DNA of 64,000 nt from Paenibacillus sp. FSL K6-0276 (GCF_037977235.1 NZ_CP150276.1:2852001-2916000); one strand, 5' to 3'; numbered from the stretch's first letter, positions 28,357 to 37,401 are shown. Numbers and translations: made by a program. Notes: generated by a model not told the origin, from the sequence alone.

Positions 28357-29334
28357 ATGGAGTATACTTCGTGTTATATGGAAGTCTTACTGAAGTATTC
28401 TTTTATTGACCCTTTCGTGGAATTGATTCGTCATAATGAAAACATTACATATAAAGTAACAGAAAAGAGATCTGAAGATACTTACTTGTTGCGAATGCAT
28501 AAACCCATTACAAAAAACATGCAGGGTGTGCATAATACACGCGAGGCTATTCAATCGGAATTAGAATATCTGTTAGCTTGGTCGTCTCATTCCGAATTAC
28601 CTGTTCAAATCCCTGTTCCAAATCTAAACAGTGAACTGGTAACAACCGTTGTCATTGAACACGAAGAAGTGCACTGTTCAGTCTTAAAATGGATTTTTGG
28701 GGAAACCATGTCTAAGCAAGATTTAATTAGTAAGGGGACAGTTAGTACCTTGGGGACCCGTATTGCAGATTTGCATCAGTTTTCGCATAGTTTTCAACAT
28801 GGTTCAAGTTTTATGAGACCCGAATACGGGATGGAGTGGACAAATAGCGTATTGACCAAATTGCGATCTGGTGAAGAGATGGGGATTATCACGACCAAGG
28901 ATTTTCATATTCTTGAAAATACATTTTCATTGATTAACGATCGTATGAAAGTATTAAGCAAAACGATTGAGACATGGGGATTTATCCATGCCGACATCAA
29001 CTATAGTAACTTAATCCATACATCAAGAGGGATTTCATTCATTGACTTTGGTTTATCAGGGTTTGGATATTACGCGATGGACGTCGCTATGGGTGCCTTA
29101 TTGACCGAAAACAAATTGCGAGATGCCCTAATTTCCGGCTACACTAGTGTTATTTCCAGAAGAATAGATATTGAGCAACTAGAGGGCTTTATGTTTTTGG
29201 CAATAGTTGCATACTACGCATTTCTCGTAAGCAATAAAGATAAGCATATGTGGATACATAAAAATATCCCAGGTCTGATTGAACATTTTTGCAAACCTTT
29301 TCTAAATGGTAAAACGGTTTTTTATCATATTTGA
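28357..29334 (+). CDS. APH-family phosphotransferase (aminoglycoside/choline kinase-like)
   Basis: 325 residues of the phosphotransferase enzyme family. The catalytic loop reads FIHADINYSNLI (His-x-Asp, with Asn six further on) and the metal-binding motif SFIDFGLSGFGYY. The N-terminal lobe is weakly conserved. Family members phosphorylate antibiotics (aminoglycosides, macrolides) or small metabolites such as homoserine and choline; the substrate is not predictable here. It lies alone between array repeats E and F. Confidence 0.8.
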   Translation: MEYTSCYMEVLLKYSFIDPFVELIRHNENITYKVTEKRSEDTYLLRMHKPITKNMQGVHNTREAIQSELEYLLAWSSHSELPVQIPVPNLNSELVTTVVIEHEEVHCSVLKWIFGETMSKQDLISKGTVSTLGTRIADLHQFSHSFQHGSSFMRPEYGMEWTNSVLTKLRSGEEMGIITTKDFHILENTFSLINDRMKVLSKTIETWGFIHADINYSNLIHTSRGISFIDFGLSGFGYYAMDVAMGALLTENKLRDALISGYTSVISRRIDIEQLEGFMFLAIVAYYAFLVSNKDKHMWIHKNIPGLIEHFCKPFLNGKTVFYHI

Positions 29335-29360
29335 TTTGTTCGAAGAAATCAGTTCTGTTC

Positions 29361-29456
29361 TATCGGGGAACGATTGTTGAACAAAAGAAGGAGCAGTTTT
29401 GCCATGGCAGCTGCTCCTTCTTTCTATTAAGCTAAGGGCAGAATAGCGTGGAGTTC
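29361..29456 (+). repeat. Array repeat F
   Basis: 5' core TATCGGGGAACGATTGTTGA, a perfect 10-bp hairpin GAAGGAGCAG / CTGCTCCTTC (29387-29420) with T-rich tail, then 3' core GCTAAGGGCAGAATAGCG. Confidence 0.7.
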
Positions 29457-29536
29457 AATTAAAAGAAAATATTTACAAATGGGAACAAATGTTCTATTTT
29501 AGAAGAGCGAACTTATTACATAGGAGGCTCATGGGA

Positions 29537-29791
29537 ATGATAAATCGAATTTCAACGCCGTTTAGCTATTCGTCTGCTGTTGAGGCTGGAGATTATGTGT
29601 TTCTAGGATTACATAGAGGTTTTGGAGTAACCTTTACCGAGCAGATTCACAATACTTTTTCACACTTAAAAGACACACTCAATCAACTCGATGTACCACT
29701 TCAAAACGTTGTGAAGGTTAATGTTTACCTAAAAAATATCTTACAGTTTAAATATTATAATGGAACTAATTGTACTAATAAGGGGTATTAA
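29537..29791 (+). pseudogene. Truncated RidA/YjgF-family protein
   Basis: ATG 29537 has AGGAGG nine bases upstream. FSYSSAVEAGDYVFLGLHRG and LKDTLNQLDVPLQNVVKVNVYLKNI match the N-terminal two thirds of RidA-type imine deaminases. The catalytic C-terminal segment with the conserved Arg (PARTxxxV) is missing and the reading ends in unrelated residues. The next gene begins 4 bp after its stop, so a deletion has probably fused two units. Confidence 0.65.
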
Positions 29792-29795
29792 CAGG

Positions 29796-30311
29796 ATGAA
29801 CAAAGGTAGAATCGTATTTTTAAACGGTGTTACGAGTTCTGGAAAAACATCAATAGTAGATGCTTTACAATTAAAATCGCACGAATTTTTTTATGTTGTT
29901 GCCAATGACCTTTTTGAAGAAATGATAGGTGAACGTTATCTTCGTGAAGATTATTGGAAGTATTTAAGTGAAGCAATTATCATGATGTATCATACAGCCA
30001 AATTATTTTCTGACCATGGTAAAAATATACTTATTGATGGCATTATGGTAGACCGATCTGAGTTGAAACCACATTATGAAAAAGTGAAGAATATATTTTC
30101 TGGGTACCCATTATACATTGTTGAAGTGCTCTGCCCGTTAGACATTTGCCGTCAGAGAAATATTGCACGAGGAAATAGAACCGAAGACCAATCTGATTGG
30201 CAACACAAAGTCATGGCAAAAGATATCCAGTATAATTGTACTGTCAACACACATTTAAACACTTCCGAAGAATGCGCAGATTTGATTTTAAAAAGTATAT
30301 TTGAAGATTAG
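29796..30311 (+). CDS. Chloramphenicol-phosphotransferase-like P-loop kinase
   Basis: 171 residues starting at ATG 29796. The P-loop reads GVTSSGKTS, close to the GxSSSGKT form of chloramphenicol 3-O-phosphotransferase (CPT family). LIDGIMVDRSEL and the CPLDICRQRNIARGNRTEDQ segment match the lid region with its Arg residues. CPT enzymes inactivate chloramphenicol by phosphorylation; related kinases act on other hydroxyls. Array repeat G follows closely. Confidence 0.75.
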   Translation: MNKGRIVFLNGVTSSGKTSIVDALQLKSHEFFYVVANDLFEEMIGERYLREDYWKYLSEAIIMMYHTAKLFSDHGKNILIDGIMVDRSELKPHYEKVKNIFSGYPLYIVEVLCPLDICRQRNIARGNRTEDQSDWQHKVMAKDIQYNCTVNTHLNTSEECADLILKSIFED

Positions 30312-30343
30312 TATGAATTACACTACTCGGGGCGGCACATTCC

Positions 30344-30420
30344 GCTAACGGGACACGATAGCGTGGAGCTGAAGAAGGACAGCTCCTCTTTGATGTTCAT
30401 TGAATTAGCTGGCAGTTTAA
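30344..30420 (+). repeat. Array repeat G
   Basis: 5' core GCTAACGGGACACGATAGCG, hairpin GGAGCT / AGCTCC (30365-30386), degenerate 3' core TTAGCTGGCAGTTTAA. Confidence 0.65.
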
Positions 30421-30433
30421 CACAACCAATAAT

Positions 30434-30490
30434 ACATAACGAGCGATGGAGCGGATCCATCGCTTTTGCTATGCTTAAGGGCAGACATGG
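30434..30490 (+). repeat. Array repeat H, tandem with G
   Basis: Degenerate 5' core CATAACGAGCGATGG, perfect hairpin AGCGATGGA / TCCATCGCT (30442-30464), 3' core GCTTAAGGGCAG. It follows G with no gene between them. Confidence 0.5.
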
Positions 30491-30620
30491 ACTGGAAGCC
30501 TCGTAGCGATTGGGTAGGATACGATATCCGGGAGAGTTCTAGATTAGTAGCATAAGTCCAAGCAAATATATTAACCAATTCATACACTGTTACTATCTTA
30601 AGTTAAGGAGAGTGAAAGGG

Positions 30621-30995
30621 ATGGGATTAATATTTAATCGAAATGTTAGAGTTACTTTTTTCTCGGGTTTTAACTTTACTGGAAGAAGTCTAACATTTAG
30701 ACGAGGCGTGGCAGTTTCAAATCTGGGCTTATTCGGTTTTAACAACATCATCTCCAGTTTTCGGCTAAGAAATGTTGTAATTCCTAGTCAAGTTACGTTA
30801 GTACTGTTTTCAGGCCGCAACTTTACAGGGAATTTTCGAATTTTCCGTGGTAGCCAGAACATTTCAGACTTACGAGCTTTTAACTTTAACAATGTAACCT
30901 CGTCGTTTATTCTGGTTGGATTCCGGATAACAACTTCTCAGATTCGTACCATTCAACACACAGGCAGAATGCCAAGCAACATTTCCAAATTATAG
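30621..30995 (+). CDS. Beta/gamma-crystallin-like protein
   Basis: 124 residues from ATG 30621 (AAGGAGAG eight bases upstream). It consists of two similar 40-50-residue repeats, VTFFSGFNFTGRSLTF ... NNIISSFRL and LVLFSGRNFTGNFRIF ... NNVTSSFIL. This is the Greek-key signature of beta/gamma-crystallins: an aromatic-x-Gly start, a second strand, and a closing Ser. Bacterial members often bind calcium, but clear N/D-N/D-x-x-S/T sites are only partly visible. There is no signal peptide. A terminator follows at once. Confidence 0.7.
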   Translation: MGLIFNRNVRVTFFSGFNFTGRSLTFRRGVAVSNLGLFGFNNIISSFRLRNVVIPSQVTLVLFSGRNFTGNFRIFRGSQNISDLRAFNFNNVTSSFILVGFRITTSQIRTIQHTGRMPSNISKL

Positions 30996-31002
30996 GCTAA
31001 AG

Positions 31003-31028
31003 GGACGCTGAGAAAAGCGTCCTTTTTT
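31003..31028 (+). terminator. Rho-independent terminator
   Basis: Perfect stem GGACGCT / AGCGTCC, 6-base loop, six T. Confidence 0.75.
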
Positions 31029-31083
31029 CTTGAATGAAGGGAAGGATTGAGGCCTTTAGAACTTTTGTCGGCAGCCTCACTAA

Positions 31084-31166
31084 CCTAACGAGGAACGAGA
31101 GTTAAGGAGCTTGCTTGGAAACAGCCCCTATTGCTTTGTTGGAGTAACGGGCAGGATAGCGTAGTG
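31084..31166 (+). repeat. Array repeat J
   Basis: 5' core CCTAACGAGGAACGAGAG, imperfect hairpin AGGAGCT / AGCCCCT, 3' core GAGTAACGGGCAGGATAGCG. Confidence 0.7.
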
Positions 31167-31384
31167 ATTATCGACTTAAAGAGTAGTTATGTAAGGTTCA
31201 ATAAAAATTGATTATAAATATTTATTACCAAATGGATTATCAAAAAAATAGTAAAATAATACTGTTAAGCGCGATGGCTGGCGATAGGGCTTTCATTTCG
31301 ATGCAACATTGTGTCTATTTTATTCAATAGATTCATTTTTGGCCATTCGAAATGTTAAAACAAGAAATGAAAGGGGGAATGGCG

Positions 31385-32125
31385 TTGATTGAACATAGCA
31401 ATCTTGAAGAATATCAAGATCCGGTAAATTACGATCTTGAATTTGACGGTGAAATGGACAAATATCAGTTCTATCTTGAGCTTGCTAGATCGAGTCCTGG
31501 GGAAGTGTTAGAACTTGCTTGTGGTACAGGCTTAACAACGATACCCCTGTCGAAAGCCGGCATAACGATGACCGGTGTAGATATCTCTTCAGCGATGCTC
31601 GCATATGCGTGGTTGAAGGCGGAAGGGTTGACTGTTACTTTTATGGAAGGCGATGCCCGTACCTTCGAATCGGACAAGCGATTTTCGATGATTTATTTGA
31701 CTGGTAATGCATTTCAGGCATTCTTAAGTGATCAAGATCAAATAGATTTGCTCACTTCCGTTCACAAACATTTACAACCCCATGGAATCTTTGCATTCGA
31801 GACCCGTAATCCGGAGGGAACGGATTTATCCGATCAAGAGGAGACAGAATGGGGATCATTTATTGATAAGGATGGGAATAACGTCAAGGTATCAGGCACA
31901 CAATGTTACGATGCTAGCCAGCATATCATGCATTGGGTCACGATGCGTGATTGGGGGTATAAGCGAACGACTTCCCGAATTGCTTGTCGGTTCACGGATC
32001 AGGATACGCTGCATTCTTTATTAACCCGTCACGCCTTTCGCGTCGAACATCAATATGCTGACTGGGATAAAACGCCGTTCTCTCCGTCATCTTCATCTAT
32101 CATTAGCGTTTGTAGGAAATGTTAG
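31385..32125 (+). CDS. Class I SAM-dependent methyltransferase
   Basis: About 246 residues. Motif I ELACGTGLTT and the following TGVDISSAMLAYA mark a class I S-adenosylmethionine-binding fold; FSMIYLTGNAFQAFL and the GIFAFETRNPE strand continue it. TTG 31385 is favoured because AAGGGGG lies seven bases upstream; in-frame ATG codons at 31352 and 31379 are alternatives. The substrate is unknown; many relatives methylate small molecules. A terminator follows at 32155. Confidence 0.8.
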   Translation: MIEHSNLEEYQDPVNYDLEFDGEMDKYQFYLELARSSPGEVLELACGTGLTTIPLSKAGITMTGVDISSAMLAYAWLKAEGLTVTFMEGDARTFESDKRFSMIYLTGNAFQAFLSDQDQIDLLTSVHKHLQPHGIFAFETRNPEGTDLSDQEETEWGSFIDKDGNNVKVSGTQCYDASQHIMHWVTMRDWGYKRTTSRIACRFTDQDTLHSLLTRHAFRVEHQYADWDKTPFSPSSSSIISVCRKC

Positions 32126-32154
32126 GAGAGACGTAATGCATTGCAATAGAAAAA

Positions 32155-32179
32155 ATCCCCTCAGGTCGAGGGGGTTTTT
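32155..32179 (+). terminator. Rho-independent terminator
   Basis: Stem CCCCTC / GAGGGG, 5-base loop, five T. Confidence 0.7.
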
Positions 32180-32553
32180 GGTGATCCTAAGTTTAGCATA
32201 CTTTTCGCATTAATAATTCAATCGGTCCGCGGGACATTCATTTTCTCCACCCATGCGAGAAGATAACGGCTAATATAAAATATAGGATTCCGTACCCCAT
32301 AGCTCTTGTCCTTTAACGATATATGTCCTCCGATGTCAGACGACAAGAACTTATATACTTCTCCGAAAATGACAAGAACATAGATACTTGACCGATCACC
32401 GCATTTGTTCTTAACCTACAGGCAGATAGCTCAGCGAGGCAAAGTCCATTTGACCCAATACCGTTTACGCCTTAAGCCTCTCGGGTTCATAGATACACAA
32501 ACGTTATCGGAAATTCTTGTAAAAAATTACAAAAAATCGTTGGTGATGAGTGT
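32180..32553. other. Non-coding stretch with remnant motifs
   Basis: No gene seen. GACAAGAAC followed by a similar tail occurs at 32342 and 32371 and again at 33073, possibly the end of a decayed mobile element. A region near 32420-32500 has tRNA-like words but does not fold as a tRNA by eye. Confidence 0.35.
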
Positions 32554-33002
32554 ATGGCTATAAACGTAAAAAAGGCAAGAATTGAAGATGCTAATGACTT
32601 GTCTGAATTATTCATTAGTTTATTGGAACTGATTCCAACATTGAAAAGATGCAAAGTCAGTTAGAGATTATTTCGACACAGCCAAACTACTATGTTGTAG
32701 TTGCATGTAAAGACGAAAAGGTAATTGGAACAGCTATGGGAATCGTATGCCCGGATATTGTAGGAGAGTGTCAACCATATATGTTGGTAGAAAATGTTGT
32801 GGTTTCGTCAACGTATCAAGGAAAGGGAATTGGTAAGATCCTCATGGCTACACTTGAGGATTTTTCTAATAAAATGCACTGTTCTTACATAATATTGGCT
32901 TCTGGTGGAAACCGAGAACAAGCACATAGATTTTATGAGTCAGTAGGATACAAGAGCACTAAGACTGGATTTATTAAACGAATGGAATCTGCTCGCTTAT
33001 AG
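32554..33002 (+). pseudogene. GNAT acetyltransferase with a frameshift
   Basis: ATG 32554 opens a GNAT N-terminus (INVKKARIEDANDLSELFI). The frame breaks near 32615-32620, and the remainder in another frame reads GTDSNIEKMQSQLEII, then VENVVVSSTYQGKGIGKILM (the acetyl-CoA loop) and QAHRFYESVGY. Joined, they give a typical 150-residue acetyltransferase. A single-base change would account for the break. Confidence 0.75.
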
Positions 33003-33314
33003 ATAATACTATAAAGAGTAACATGCGCATAAACCATCACAGGCGCCTGGTCCAATAGCCGATGTGTCTAGGGACAAGAACATGTATTCATAACCAATGA
33101 GCAAAGCAAAAACATGCCACGGTTGCGAAAATTAGTCGTAGTTTATTTATGGATTAACGGGAATGAGGAGTGATTGAGCTATCGGGCAGTATAGTTTAAT
33201 GGATAAAGATCTATCGTTTTCTGAAGAATAGGGAAGATGTACAATAGTATCTTGTGTAATTTACTTTTTTCAATAATGGAATTTTGATAAGATATTATTA
33301 GTTCATTTTTCGAC
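33003..33314. other. Gene-free stretch before the kinase cassette
   Basis: Contains the third GACAAGAAC motif (33073) and a short array repeat (K, 33152). Nothing else is recognised. Confidence 0.4.
33152..33202 (+). repeat. Array repeat K, shortened
   Basis: GATTAACGGGAATGAGGAG followed closely by GCTATCGGGCAGTATAGTTT. Both cores are present but the hairpin between them is nearly absent. Confidence 0.5.
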
Positions 33315-33332
33315 TTGGGAGGAAATATTGAA

Positions 33333-33863
33333 ATGCAAGAGATAAGCAGAGAACACCTGATATATCTTATATCAGGTCCGCTTGGTGTTGGAAAATCAAC
33401 AACTTCGATAGAACTTGCACGAAATGTTAAGCAATGCGTTCTTATTGAGGGTGATGTAATACTTCATATGTTTAAGGGAGAATCAGAACCTTCATGGGAG
33501 GAACGTCTAAGTTTAACATGGAAGAACATCCTTGCATTAACAAGGAATTTTATTCAACATGACTTTAATGTAGTAATCGATTTTGTGGTTGAGGATGAAC
33601 TTGATTGGTTTTGTAAACATATATCAGATTTAAATGTAAGATTAAAGTATGTCATACTAACAGCAGATAAAGAAAAATTAATTGAACGTCTAAGTATAAG
33701 AGGAGATATTGAATCCTTAGAACGCTCTTTGTTTTTGCTGAACAAAATGGAAATGTCCTCATCCAATAAGCCATTTATTAACGACACTACTCTAAAACAA
33801 ACAACCGAGATTGTAGAAGAAATTATTAATGACTCTGGATATAATGTTTTCATTCATAACTAG
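33333..33863 (+). CDS. P-loop (AAA/zeta-toxin-like) kinase
   Basis: 176 residues from ATG 33333 (GGGAGG ten bases upstream). Walker A is SGPLGVGKSTTS; a Walker-B-like strand VVIDFVVED follows, and RLSIRGD may be a lid. The size and layout fit small nucleoside/antibiotic-type P-loop kinases (AAA_18 or zeta-toxin-like). Substrate unknown. It lies alone between array repeats K and L, the latter starting 7 bp after its stop. Confidence 0.7.
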   Translation: MQEISREHLIYLISGPLGVGKSTTSIELARNVKQCVLIEGDVILHMFKGESEPSWEERLSLTWKNILALTRNFIQHDFNVVIDFVVEDELDWFCKHISDLNVRLKYVILTADKEKLIERLSIRGDIESLERSLFLLNKMEMSSSNKPFINDTTLKQTTEIVEEIINDSGYNVFIHN

Positions 33864-33869
33864 CGGTTA

Positions 33870-33960
33870 TGCTAACTGGACAACGAGAGCTTAATAATCA
33901 ATTAGGACGACTGCTGAAACGATTCGGCGGCCTCGCTGTGCTATTCCAGCTAATAACTTG
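33870..33960 (+). repeat. Array repeat L
   Basis: 5' core GCTAACTGGACAACGAGAGC, hairpin CTGCTGAA / TTCGGCGG with G-T pairs (33911-33930), degenerate 3' core CAGCTAATAACTTG. IS110 copy 2 lies beyond it. Confidence 0.6.
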
Positions 33961-34138
33961 TCAATATTTGATTATTAAAGGCCGATTCCAGGAGTGGTAT
34001 ACTTAAAAAAAGATATGACAAATAAACGTCCCCTTCGGCACAGGAATATATTTCATCTTTTTCTATTTCATGCTGATCATTCTAGCCGAAATGCTTCTTT
34101 TGAAGTCAAGATGGCAAAAATCCAGTGAATGAGTTTGT

Positions 34139-35250
34139 TTACACAAGCAATACCGCTACTTTGAACAGCTTTCCTTCCGCACGCTTTTTATCGTAGTAAG
34201 ATCTTAATTTCTTGTTTCTATTACTACGAATACCACATCGCACAGCTTGATACAGGGCTGTACGAAGCCTTCTGGAGCCATGTTTCGTGATTCTATTTTG
34301 GATTGCCACAAACTTACCTGAAGTAAATACACTGGGATCAACACCAGCAAAAGCCACCAGCTTCTTTGTGTGATCGAACCGATCGATTTCCCCAATCTCA
34401 GCCAAAATTGTTGCAGCAATTTTAGTGCATACTCTTCAATTTCTTCAGCCAGAGCTTCTATGTTCTGTTCCAATTCAGTAAGATGCTCTTGGTACTGAAG
34501 AATGAGGGTAATAAGGACTCTCAAATTGATTAAGTGGCTTGCATACATGGTTTGCTGAAATGGGTTTTGTTTTGCCGCATCTAGCAGTCGTTGAACCCGA
34601 TCCAATCCTCTGAACGCCCCCGTTTCGAAGAAAGCAGTTCTTTCATTATAGCTCTGAGTGTATTTTCATCCGTCTGTACAACTGAATATGAGGTTGGGAA
34701 TTCACTTAAAAGCCGTAGTGAAATACCAGAATATACATAGCTCCAAAGACGCCTTTGTAAGCCAGGAAAACCTGATCTAAAACAGCTTGGAATTGAAGTT
34801 TAGTCTGCACACACATCTTTGAAAGTGACTCATATTGTCTTGTAAGATAGTGCAGATTGAGGAGTTGCGCGCCTCTTTTCTTAAAAAGTTCAAACTCTTC
34901 CTTGTAGTACAACTCTCCCAATAGGTAAGCGTCAGCAGCATCCGTCTTTACCTTACGAAGTTGAGACTTCCTAAGCCGATTTGAGATGAGCGGATTAATG
35001 ACAATGTAAATATAGTGATGTTCTTCTAGGAACTGAACAACGGGACTTTGGTAATGGCCGGTTGCTTCTAGAATAAGCAAAGGACGTTGTTTGGATGCAG
35101 ATTCAATGTCCTTTAAAACTTGATGGAGATTTGCTAAACCATCACGAGTGTGCTCGAAGTGAAATAACCCTCTGAATGGCTTTCCACGCGCTAAAAGGCT
35201 TGTCCATGGCTTTCTTCTTTAGAAATATCTAGACCGATAACTGGATTCAT
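34139..35250 (-). pseudogene. IS110-family transposase, multiply frameshifted (copy 2)
   Basis: The minus strand begins MNPVIGLDISKEESHGQAF at 35250, like copy 1, then hits a stop. EATGHYQSPVVQFLEEH, KTDAADAYLLGELYYKEE and CVQTKLQFQAVLDQVF follow in a second frame. The C-terminal part GEIDRFDHTKKLVAFAGVDP with RITKHGSRRLRTALYQA is in a third. Relative to copy 1, 28 bases covering the IPGIGTK helix-hairpin-helix are missing near 34425. The C-terminal Ser-containing domain lost from copy 1 is present here. Clearly inactive. Confidence 0.8.
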
Positions 35251-35278
35251 TTCATCTCTCCCTGTAAGTTTAGATTTA

Positions 35279-35337
35279 CCGGCATCCCCTAAGGTTCTTC
35301 TTGTCGCTTCATAGCATCGCTTGTTATACGGGATCTA
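35279..35337 (-). other. Conserved IS110 upstream segment (copy 2)
   Basis: CCGGCATCCCCTAAGGTTCTTCTTGTC ... ATACGGGATC-type sequence matches 26162-26214 upstream of copy 1 and is then cut off. It is the remaining part of the non-coding left end where a bridge RNA would be encoded. Confidence 0.35.
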
Positions 35338-35348
35338 GTCGTTCTTCA

Positions 35349-35501
35349 ATGACAGAAGGAGAAATCAAAGAATTATTGTCTTTGAAATTATCACAAGAAT
35401 TTGAACTTGATACGATGTCGGTTTATTCTCTTGAACATTCAAATGAAAATTTAATTGTTAATCTGCTCCATAGAGTGAAGTTAACAGGCGGTAACCAATA
35501 A
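35349..35501 (+). pseudogene. 3' remnant of an unidentified gene next to IS110 copy 2
   Basis: An open frame from ATG 35349 (MTEGEIKELLSLKLSQEF) to TAA 35499-35501 has normal-looking composition but no ribosome binding site. It starts where the IS110 upstream region is cut off. It is followed 10 bp later by array repeat M, so I read it as the end of a cassette gene cut by the IS. Family not recognised. Confidence 0.4.
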
Positions 35502-35511
35502 GTATTTATTT

Positions 35512-35595
35512 GAACTAACGAGGAACGATAGATTGGAGCTGCCGCAAGGACAGCTCCTCTTCGAAGTTCATTGGAGTAATTGGCAGTTTTGATCG
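35512..35595 (+). repeat. Array repeat M
   Basis: 5' core GAACTAACGAGGAACGATAG, perfect hairpin GGAGCTG / CAGCTCC (35535-35557), degenerate 3' core GAGTAATTGGCAGTTTTGA. Confidence 0.7.
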
Positions 35596-35730
35596 AAAGA
35601 ATGATTATGGCGAAAAGGGTAAGCGTGAGTATGTATAAAATGATTTACAAACAAATAGTATCTATCTCGCTCCTCTATCCGGTACTATAATTTTATGGAG
35701 GAATAAATAACAAAAAGTGAGGTTTATACC

Positions 35731-36246
35731 ATGGTTTGCGAAAAAATGTTGCTTACAAACGGAACCTTAATTGATGGGACCGGACGATCGCCCATCCATC
35801 ATGTAACAATCGAGATTGCAGATGGACGAATCGGTTTCATTTCGCAAGAGTTGGATAACTATCCTGTGAATGAAAAAATAAAGCTTTTAGACTTGAAAGG
35901 CCTTGTGATCCTACCGGGATTTATTCATACTCATGCCCACACCGGTTTCAAATACCTACAGAATGAGCCTCTACATGGGTACCATAAAGAATATTTGGCA
36001 GCCTGTCTTAAAGAGGGAATTACCACGATCCGGGACGAGGGAATGACGACAAACGCAACGATTGATGAAGTCATCTCACATACGAATGCACTCGATGGCT
36101 GTACATCACCTAGAATTCTTACATCCGGCAAAGTTTTTACAGCACCTGGGGGATACGGTGGGCAAGAACCGATTGGCGTAGGAAGTGCTGATGAAGCCAG
36201 GAGTAGGGTTCGAGAAGTGTTGGATAAAGGTATTCATTTTATTTAA
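35731..36246 (+). pseudogene. Amidohydrolase truncated by IS110 copy 3
   Basis: The N-terminal 171 residues of a metal-dependent amidohydrolase (imidazolonepropionase/dipeptidase-like). NGTLIDGTGRSPI opens it, PGFIHTHAHTG carries the metal-binding HxH, and SGKVFTAPGGYGG follows. The family is normally near 400 residues; the frame ends after KGIHFI exactly where IS110 sequence begins. The missing 3' part is not found on the other side of the IS. Confidence 0.75.
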
Positions 36247-37129
36247 GTCTCTTTCCTGCACTTTTATTTTGCCCAGGTACAAGTCCCGCCCATGAGCATA
36301 AATGCGCAGCACTGGGAAACTGCTTCTTAATATTGGTCCCATTCGGCTAAGATTTGTTCTGCCATTCGAGTAGCTGTTCCAGGAATTGAATCTAAACGTT
36401 CGACATCGTCATGAAATGGAGCTACCCTCGTAGCGATTTCCAGATCTAGTATCACGATCTGTTCACTTAAAAAATCAATGTGAGTTAAAATAGCCTTGAT
36501 CATCAAGCGTTGGTGAGGGTTTACATAGCCATGTAGAGCCAGTTCAAGTTCATCCTTTTCCGCTTCATTGTGCGTCTAGCGAAGTTCGCTAGTTTCTCAG
36601 GATCATCCTCACCATCTGCAATGGCACGGAGCATATCACGAGAGGAGACACCCATAATATCAGAGACAGCAGAGCTGAGCTTAATATTGGCTCCTTCTAA
36701 CACTTTTTGAATTCGGTTATGTTGTCTAGCTCGTTCTTCAATGATACTACGACGATATCGAACAAGTTCTAGAAGCTCCCGTTGATTTCGATCTGGAATG
36801 AAACTTGCTTTAAGTAGCCCATGACGAAGAAGCTTTGCAATCCATTCTGAGTCCTTGACATCTGTTTTACGTCCAGGTAAAGCTTTCATATGCTGGGCAT
36901 TCACCACTAAAAATTCAATTCCTTCGGCTTCAAGTAAATTAACAATAGGCTTCCAAAATACACCCGTGCTTTCCATAGCAACGTGAGTACATTCATGCTG
37001 TTTAATCCAGTCAATTAATTGTAATAGAAACACAGTTTTAGTTGAAAACGTTTGAATCTCCTTTCCGTTAGACGTTAGAATACATGCGGTAATATTATCC
37101 TTATGAATATCCATACCACATCCGTTCAA
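36247..37129 (-). pseudogene. IS110-family transposase, frameshifted (copy 3)
   Basis: Starts near 37129 with GMDIHKDNITACILTSNGKE. Then come MESTGVFWKPIVNLLE, RKTDVKDSEWIAKLLRHGLL and FIPDRNQRELLELVRYRRS, a different IS110 lineage from copies 1 and 2. The frame is lost near 36570. The continuation reads ELALHGYVNPHQRLMIKAIL and LDSIPGTATRMAEQILAEW, and after another shift FPSAAHLCSWAGLVPGQN. The end abuts the broken amidohydrolase. Confidence 0.8.
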
Positions 37130-37176
37130 CTACGATTTCCACCTTAAAGCATCCTCTCTACGGCTAAATTAGATAA

Positions 37177-37401
37177 GAGGCTGGTGCAACAATCAGAGTA
37201 GGATTAATCTCCCATGAGTGCTTTCCAATAGGGAGCGACAATCTGTGATGCACCGTGATCGTTGGAGTCAGACTAACAGATGAGCTCGTAGGCACCCTAG
37301 CTTATCGACCTTCCTCTCCCAGCCATAGTAGCAGTATTGGAAGATATAACCATTTTCATCATCTGTGGTGCGGCGCTTGCGCTGCATGTATGGCTAACGG
37401 G
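37177..37401 (-). repeat. IS110 copy 3 upstream non-coding region (candidate bridge RNA)
   Basis: Near-identical to the orphan stretch at 28069-28294, and ends in GGCTAACGGG, the array core. It lies 48 bp upstream of the transposase start, where IS110-group elements encode their guide RNA. Confidence 0.6.

Noticed and set aside
32420..32500. tRNA-like words (TAGCTCAG, GGGTTCATA)
   Set aside because: No acceptor or anticodon stem can be formed around them by eye; probably coincidence.
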